A model generated the notes under the pieces. It made no database searches, was not told the DNA's origin, and saw only the letters and a program-made list of their open reading frames with translations. DNA of 64,000 bases from Acidimicrobiia bacterium (GTDB lineage: Bacteria > Actinomycetota > Acidimicrobiia > ATN3 > PSLF01). The stretch is taken from the NCBI GenBank assembly GCA_040289475.1, contig PSLF01000009.1, positions 1,325 through 65,324 of the forward strand. Reading direction: 5' to 3'. Shown here in pieces: positions 60,301 through 64,000 of the stretch. The position numbers were made by a program, and so were the translations under genes. Each line of letters opens with the position of its first letter. Position 1 is the stretch's first letter.

Positions 60301-61851
60301 GGTTCCGGTCGGTTGCTCTTTGCGGATCTGAGATTCCGTCAACATGAAGCCGTTTATGCGCTTCGCTGCTTCCTTCCAGTACTCAGGGATCCCGTGTTTG
60401 ACCGACATGTTGGGGTCCCACGCTCTGAACGTCCAGTATCCGTAGGTGTTTACGACGACGAGGGCGAGTACGATGGCAATAGGAATGTAAGGTTGCCATC
60501 CCGGCTTCACGCCCCTTACTTCGCGTGTCTCGGCAATGCGTTTCTGGACGGACTCGACGCCAGCGGCAAGCAGTGCCGCAAAAGCCAATGCCAGCATGGG
60601 AGCAGCTTTGTACGTGTTGCGGAAGGCCATCGCCGGCTGCCAGTGGTCGTAAAGGTAATTGAGCAGCCTGCCATATGGACTTGGCTTCTGAGGCGGAAAC
60701 ACTCCAACCATCAGTAGGACAGAGGCGACCATGAGCATTCCAAAGTAGATGCGGTATCGCCATCGGATGAGCCATGCCGAGATCAGTGCGAGGACGGGGA
60801 CGGCAAAGGTGGTGATAACCAAGACCGGATTGGACAGGTAGGACAATGCCCCCCTATACCACGGCCCAAAACGGTCACCCCCGTAGAAGAACCAAAATCC
60901 GAAAAGGCGAATGCTCTCCGAAAAACTGGACGTGAGATTGGTGAAGTACGCTGGCTCGGTAAAGGTGAGGATGTTGAGAGCCAGCTTGCCTTGAATGAGG
61001 AGAGGCACTAGCCACCATATTGAAAGCAGTCCCATCAACACTAGGCACTTGGCAGCGTAGAGAAGAGCTGTGCGGAAGGTCGAAGTACGCAGTACGTACA
61101 CGTGGTAGAGGAAGTACAGCACGGGGGCTACAAGCACGAAGATCGTCGATGCCGCGTTCAGTCCAGTCATTAAGAAGAACGCCAGTCCCACCAGCATCGG
61201 ATATTTCCAGCCCCGAGGTCGCCACATCCCTTTGATGAAGAAGTTGAGAAGCCACGGGAGCATCACATAAGGCAGCAGCATGCCGCTCGTGCGAGGGAGC
61301 CACATCATTACGTACGGGTTGAACATGTAAAAGATGGCCGCCACCCAATGAAGCGACGTGCGTCGCTTTCCTCGCAAAGTATCCATTAGGCATACAACGC
61401 CCCATCCTGCTATAAGCAAGAGGAGGGACTGCCACAGGCGCTGGGATATCCAAGTCGGAATACCGATGACGCTCGTCAAGTAGAAAAACGTTCCCATTGG
61501 GAAGACGTATGAGATCGCTTGGTGGGGAATGAATCCCAGGTAAGTCCCCGGATCCCACCCGGATATAACTCTTTGCATAAAGAACAGCGGATCGACGTAC
61601 AGATCGAACTTCGTGTCTGGAACAACAGCGCCCGGAAGCTGCGTGAACATGGCGAAACCGGCTATGACGAAAAGCCACACCGGCAACGGGATCTTCGACC
61701 AAGTAAATGGTTCTCGTACCCGCCTTACCGGCACGGCTCCAACGCGAGCTGGCCTCAGCGGCGGGCGTTCCGGCCTCTCACGCCTTTGAGGCTCTTGCCG
61801 CTGGGGCACTGCAGATTTTGGCGCTTCTGGCTCCTGTATTGGACTTGCCAC
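57376..61851 (-). CDS. AftD-like alpha-(1->3)-arabinofuranosyltransferase (DUF3367)
   Basis: 1491 residues. Pro/Arg-rich start, then a GT-C membrane domain (about 55-480; VPDTKFDLYVDPLFFMQRVISGWDP in the first loop, with the acidic pair for lipid-phosphate donor). Two discoidin/F5-8C-like carbohydrate-binding modules follow: about 797-910 (RASSYGSFWYELPENRPAMAFDRNLNTAW) and about 1020-1150 (KYRAMSAVDGNTETYWQP). A single C-terminal helix near 1400 (LIFVGIAVTAFTLLVSIFVLLQI) and a disordered Pro/Gly tail finish. This is the layout of mycobacterial AftD, which adds arabinofuranose to arabinogalactan and lipoarabinomannan. GTG start. GT4 ends 29 bases upstream. Confidence 0.85.
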   Translation of the reverse strand: MASPIQEPEAPKSAVPQRQEPQRRERPERPPLRPARVGAVPVRRVREPFTWSKIPLPVWLFVIAGFAMFTQLPGAVVPDTKFDLYVDPLFFMQRVISGWDPGTYLGFIPHQAISYVFPMGTFFYLTSVIGIPTWISQRLWQSLLLLIAGWGVVCLMDTLRGKRRTSLHWVAAIFYMFNPYVMMWLPRTSGMLLPYVMLPWLLNFFIKGMWRPRGWKYPMLVGLAFFLMTGLNAASTIFVLVAPVLYFLYHVYVLRTSTFRTALLYAAKCLVLMGLLSIWWLVPLLIQGKLALNILTFTEPAYFTNLTSSFSESIRLFGFWFFYGGDRFGPWYRGALSYLSNPVLVITTFAVPVLALISAWLIRWRYRIYFGMLMVASVLLMVGVFPPQKPSPYGRLLNYLYDHWQPAMAFRNTYKAAPMLALAFAALLAAGVESVQKRIAETREVRGVKPGWQPYIPIAIVLALVVVNTYGYWTFRAWDPNMSVKHGIPEYWKEAAKRINGFMLTESQIRKEQPTGTGAKQQSYRLLMFPGQPFAYYQWGVTLDDINQSMIKRPTLLRTLVPYGSPYGANLTGALDGAIQQGTLEPNTLLPIARYLGAGDVIVRHDLDWARWDTPRPAVVIDMLGRQGLVPGPGGGKFGEPGQWSPTTDRSQLRSQDFGYPEVEAKLAPLEYFIVPDPLPIVRAERVEQPLLISGDNFGVLTLSAFGYLDDNPPFFLSASQTSTQLQETLNSQPSVIITDSNRRRAWQFGVIKNNYSYTLAEGEELRRGGVADRNWTVFDEVEAPRKQTVAEFRGVKSIRASSYGSFWYELPENRPAMAFDRNLNTAWMVGGLGNPVGAQLEITFDDRRTVDQLTIYLKFQEDGRNITRLTVIPDSGREIPLDLQPTNGPQTFSLGQPVDTQRLRFRIDGISATGRNARYLPPVGIAEIDIPGIYPLELLRTPDDVFRRAPGGDSAFAPLNLGYVFQRAKNQPGDFMRSDEEAQLARVFYVPGQRVFAPLAGVSLSPATPDPTVDALLGVKGPISKAASSSRWLGMPKYRAMSAVDGNTETYWQPAIGSKMVGESINIDLSAPTQISEFDFVFKEDELHSGIEEATVSFSNGQQKTFSFEAPPQDKLGLQHYKRVLDAPVTTTSITFTIDKIRERFTADTSPVRGDPKAILMPTAVAELGIPGLTNAVPADDAEVVTPCEALGPAPSEDEIRTKGASVVPDSTIWVDGQQVRFRAAAKVDDLLSLRTVRGVPCNAAASITLGRGDHMLLTSPSGVLLIDRVSLTSITQPPPTTRRNLPLIEVTNHGRYSWDLKVSGATDDPYYLILGENINPGWRGRIVRSDGTSVPIEPQEPKLINGYANAWRIKQTGSYTIHLEYRPQQLIFVGIAVTAFTLLVSIFVLLQIRWVEAARRRALLAATVRRGPRPGGPPRGPRPGPGPVPPPGPVPPHDRGEYLDTRPLPNRESAPEPPPTSESGPSSSSSNHDMQDSAEDSGLPPQQRG

Positions 61852-61880
61852 AAAAACCCCCGGAATCGTGCTGAGAAAGT

Positions 61881-63053
61881 TTATAACGAACTGCCCAAGC
61901 TTTCAGAGGAACCGTGGAGTCTCCCCGCGGAAGCTCGGGTCAGGACATCGAGTGTCTTTTTGGCAGCGTCTCCCCATGTGAAGGAGAGTGCCCTGCGCGC
62001 GGCTGCTTGTGCCATGGCACGCCGCAGGTGCATGTCGTCCAGCAAACGGACACAGCGCTCCATAAACTCTGTACGACTCGTGCACACAAATCCTGTTCTC
62101 TCAGAGATCACTGACTCTTGCAAACCTGACTTACCAAGGGCGACTGTTGGACAGCCCATTGCTGCTGCCTCCATAGTCGAAATCCCCCATCCCTCTATAT
62201 CCGATGCCGTTACGGCGATCCAAGCTGAGGCCAGCAACTCCAACTTGGTGTGGTTGTCCACAAAACCTGTAAAGGACACCTGTCGCTCGACGCCTAGTTG
62301 TCGAACTAGAGACTGTAGCCGACATTTGTCATCACCATCACCTACGACCATTAGCCGAAGAGAAGATCGGGCCCGAAGGAGGGGCGAAAGAAGCTCAAGA
62401 AGCAGGTCTACTCGCTTGTAGCGCTTTAGGCGCCCGAGGTATACCAAGGTCGGGATTTCTGACTTGAAGTCGATATTACCCTCTAGGATTGCTGCTTCGT
62501 ACTTGTCGAAGGGCGGTTCGACAGCGTGGTCGGTTCCATTGTGAACGACCTCAATGTGGGCTTCCGGAATCCCCAGCTGCACGAGTTCACGCTTAGAGGT
62601 TTCCGATACCGTAAGGAAAGGCAGGTGCCGGTAAGCAGCGGGCATCACCTTGGCCTCCAAGAACTTTCCGAAAACGCGCGCAACACCCTTGAATTCCATC
62701 TCGTATTGTTGCTGGCAGACGTGGTGGACCATGACGACCGTGGGTTTGCGCGTAACAAGCTTTGACATCCAAGGGACACCGTTAACGACCTCTAGAACCA
62801 CATCTGCTTGCCTAGCCGCTCCCTGGATGAGTTGAGCAGCCACGGCAAAATACACGGTGTACTTGGAGCCTAGCCGCTTAATTCGTAAGCGGTCACTTGT
62901 CTCCGTTTGCACCGCTCCAGGGTAAGACACGGTGAGGATGTCTACTCGATGGCCCCACTCGATCCAGTATTCGACTTGCTTTCGAAGGTTGATACCAGCC
63001 CCACCGCCTTGTGGGTGTGCCCAGTCTCTGTCGCAGATCACTAAGATTCTCAT
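61881..63053 (-). CDS. GT4 glycosyltransferase
   Basis: 390 residues, GT-B fold. MRILVICDRDWAHPQGGGAGINLRKQ is the N-terminal domain start; LVYLGRLKRYKRVDLLLELL is the donor-domain opening and WGISTMEAAAMGCPTVALGKSGLQESV the nucleotide-sugar EX7E block. The frame is open to 63110, but ATG 63053 has CGGGAG 4 bases upstream and gives the family N-terminus. Sugar unknown. It is in tandem with the AftD-like gene and divergent from the last gene over 92 bases. Confidence 0.87.
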   Translation of the reverse strand: MRILVICDRDWAHPQGGGAGINLRKQVEYWIEWGHRVDILTVSYPGAVQTETSDRLRIKRLGSKYTVYFAVAAQLIQGAARQADVVLEVVNGVPWMSKLVTRKPTVVMVHHVCQQQYEMEFKGVARVFGKFLEAKVMPAAYRHLPFLTVSETSKRELVQLGIPEAHIEVVHNGTDHAVEPPFDKYEAAILEGNIDFKSEIPTLVYLGRLKRYKRVDLLLELLSPLLRARSSLRLMVVGDGDDKCRLQSLVRQLGVERQVSFTGFVDNHTKLELLASAWIAVTASDIEGWGISTMEAAAMGCPTVALGKSGLQESVISERTGFVCTSRTEFMERCVRLLDDMHLRRAMAQAAARRALSFTWGDAAKKTLDVLTRASAGRLHGSSESLGSSL

Positions 63054-63145
63054 CTGACTCCCGAGCCGTGGTTCCGAGACTGTACAGGCAACTCCGCCGG
63101 TATCGATCACCTGAGCGGATAGAAGTTTTGCCTTAGGAGGCTATG

Positions 63146-64000
63146 TGACTGTGCAAAAGGAGAATGCCACAGGCCATCCTCGGAACTCGATGCCAAAGTT
63201 GCCCTGGACTCAAAAAATCTTTTTACCAAAAGGGTTGCTGGCGGCGGCTCCTGCTGTTGTTTACGCCATCGTATCTGCTGTAGTACTCCGCCCGCTCCTT
63301 CAAAAGCGGGGCTATCCGTTTTCATTTGATATGTCATTCGGGCCTCATATGAAGGTTCCTCCTGAGGCTTACGGTTTGGGATCTGAGTTCGGAAGGCGCC
63401 TCCCCGATTTCATCTGGATCTCACTGATATCTCGGGTAATCCCTGCAGAGTTCGTGGCAAAAGGGGTGTTGCTTCTAATTCCGTTTGCGGCAGGTACGAC
63501 TGGGTACTGGGCATCACGAAGATTGCTGGGTAGAGCTGGACTAACTACTGGCGGCGCCATTTATGCAGGACTGCTCTACGAACTGAATCCTTTCGTCTAC
63601 CAGCGTTTCCTCGCCGGCCACTGGCACATCCTGTTAGGTTACGCGTTTTTTCCAACGATCCTTGTGGCTGCTATGGAGCTGGTGATGTCAGAAGCGGGCT
63701 CGGGCAGGCAAAAACATGCCGAGCCCGAAAAGCCAAAAAGTAAGCACCGTTGCTCTGCGTTGTGGCCTGTCACTTTATCCTCGGCCATTCTGGGGATTAC
63801 CAGCTTTGCGGTTTCGGTTATGGGACTTCTCGCTCTGTTGCTAGCAATTGGTGTGGCAGGCGCGAGCAGATGGACGAATGGGCGCGGGGAGAGGGAAGGC
63901 GGCAAAAAAGAATGGGGCGGATGGAAGGGCTGGAGCGCGAGCCTTCGACCCAAGGCCGTTCTGAGCGTTGCTGCTGCGGCAGTGTGGTCGTCCGCCAACG
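63146..64000 (+). CDS. GT-C-like membrane protein, partial at right edge
   Basis: The frame is open from GTG 63146 (AGGAGG 4 bases upstream) to the window end without a stop, at least 285 residues. Hydrophobic helix near residues 30-48 (LLAAAPAVVYAIVSAVVL), then AEFVAKGVLLLIPFAAG, a block YELNPFVYQRFLAGHWHILLGYAFFP that resembles first-loop regions of AftD/YfhO-like GT-C enzymes, and further helices. A charged Lys/Glu loop sits near 205-220. Next to GT4 and AftD-like genes, so an envelope-glycan role is likely but unproven. A GTG six bases later is an alternative start. Confidence 0.75.

Overview
The window is a gene-dense (about 50 protein genes) moderate-GC chromosomal segment of a bacterium that is almost certainly an actinobacterium (Actinomycetota). 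The markers are a WhiB-type iron-sulfur regulator, an F420/LLM-type oxidoreductase, GuaB3, a conservon-like small GTPase, DUF4190 and DUF2752 proteins, and a giant AftD-like arabinofuranosyltransferase (DUF3367). An archaeal/eukaryotic-type prolyl-tRNA synthetase and a chemosensory cluster point away from the classic Streptomyces/Mycobacterium class, perhaps towards Acidimicrobiia-like or deeper uncultured lineages. That placement is inference. No tRNA, rRNA, CRISPR array, prophage or insertion sequence was recognised.

Layout. (1) 1-3.6 kb: tatA, an LLM oxidoreductase apparently starting at CTG, a membrane-anchored hypothetical protein, glutamate formimidoyltransferase and whiB. (2) 3.8-12.8 kb: a co-directional run glmS-acpS-nnrDE-alr-udg-tsaE-tsaB-rimI-tsaD, covering cell-wall precursors, ACP activation, NAD(P)HX repair, uracil excision and the t6A tRNA pathway. 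(3) 12.8-15.1 kb: groES-groEL with a sigma70-type promoter and a perfect CIRCE operator, then a terminator. (4) 15.05-15.46 kb: a structured gene-free stretch with a second terminator and a possible small RNA or leader. (5) 15.5-23.8 kb: a Nudix hydrolase, DUF554, metG, guaB3, a membrane protein, nicotinate phosphoribosyltransferase and guaA. (6) 23.8-32.0 kb: a chemosensory cluster cheW-cheA(REC)-cheB-REC/GAF-cheR(TPR)-cheW, with a Ras-like GTPase convergent to it. No receptor, flagellar gene or stand-alone cheY is present. (7) 32.3-37.9 kb: pcrA, a candidate 42-codon ORF, the methylmalonyl-CoA mutase B12 subunit, sucC, sucD and a NadR-like ATPase. (8) 38-43.4 kb: a one-carbon/purine block, purN, purH, folD and a metF-like gene. 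(9) 43.4-50.4 kb: a 1477-residue secreted beta-propeller/FN3 protein, archaeal-type proS and mdh. (10) 50.5-64 kb: an envelope-glycan region with a GT-C transferase, a methyltransferase, a sugar-nucleotide epimerase, GT2, a Pro-rich membrane protein, an AftD-like protein and GT4. A GT-C-like membrane protein runs off the right edge.

How the genes fit together. One-carbon units from histidine breakdown (formimidoyltransferase) could feed folate, which FolD and the MTHFR-like enzyme interconvert and PurN/PurH use for purines. GuaA and GuaB3 act on the same purine pool. The mutase B12 subunit with SucCD and Mdh suggests that propionyl/methylmalonyl-CoA enters the TCA cycle. GlmS supplies GlcN-6-P to the wall and Alr supplies D-alanine, while the right-hand cluster builds a lipid-linked or wall-linked glycan, possibly an arabinan. 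The chemosensory cluster more likely controls pili or another non-flagellar output, judging only from what is in this window.

Most notable leads: the three-hairpin element after groEL, candidate CTG starts in two adjacent genes, the 24-bp dyad between whiB and glmS, the receptor-less chemosensory cluster with its degenerate GTPase, the KMSKS-variant MetRS, the GuaA insertion, and the partly uncharacterised glycan cluster.
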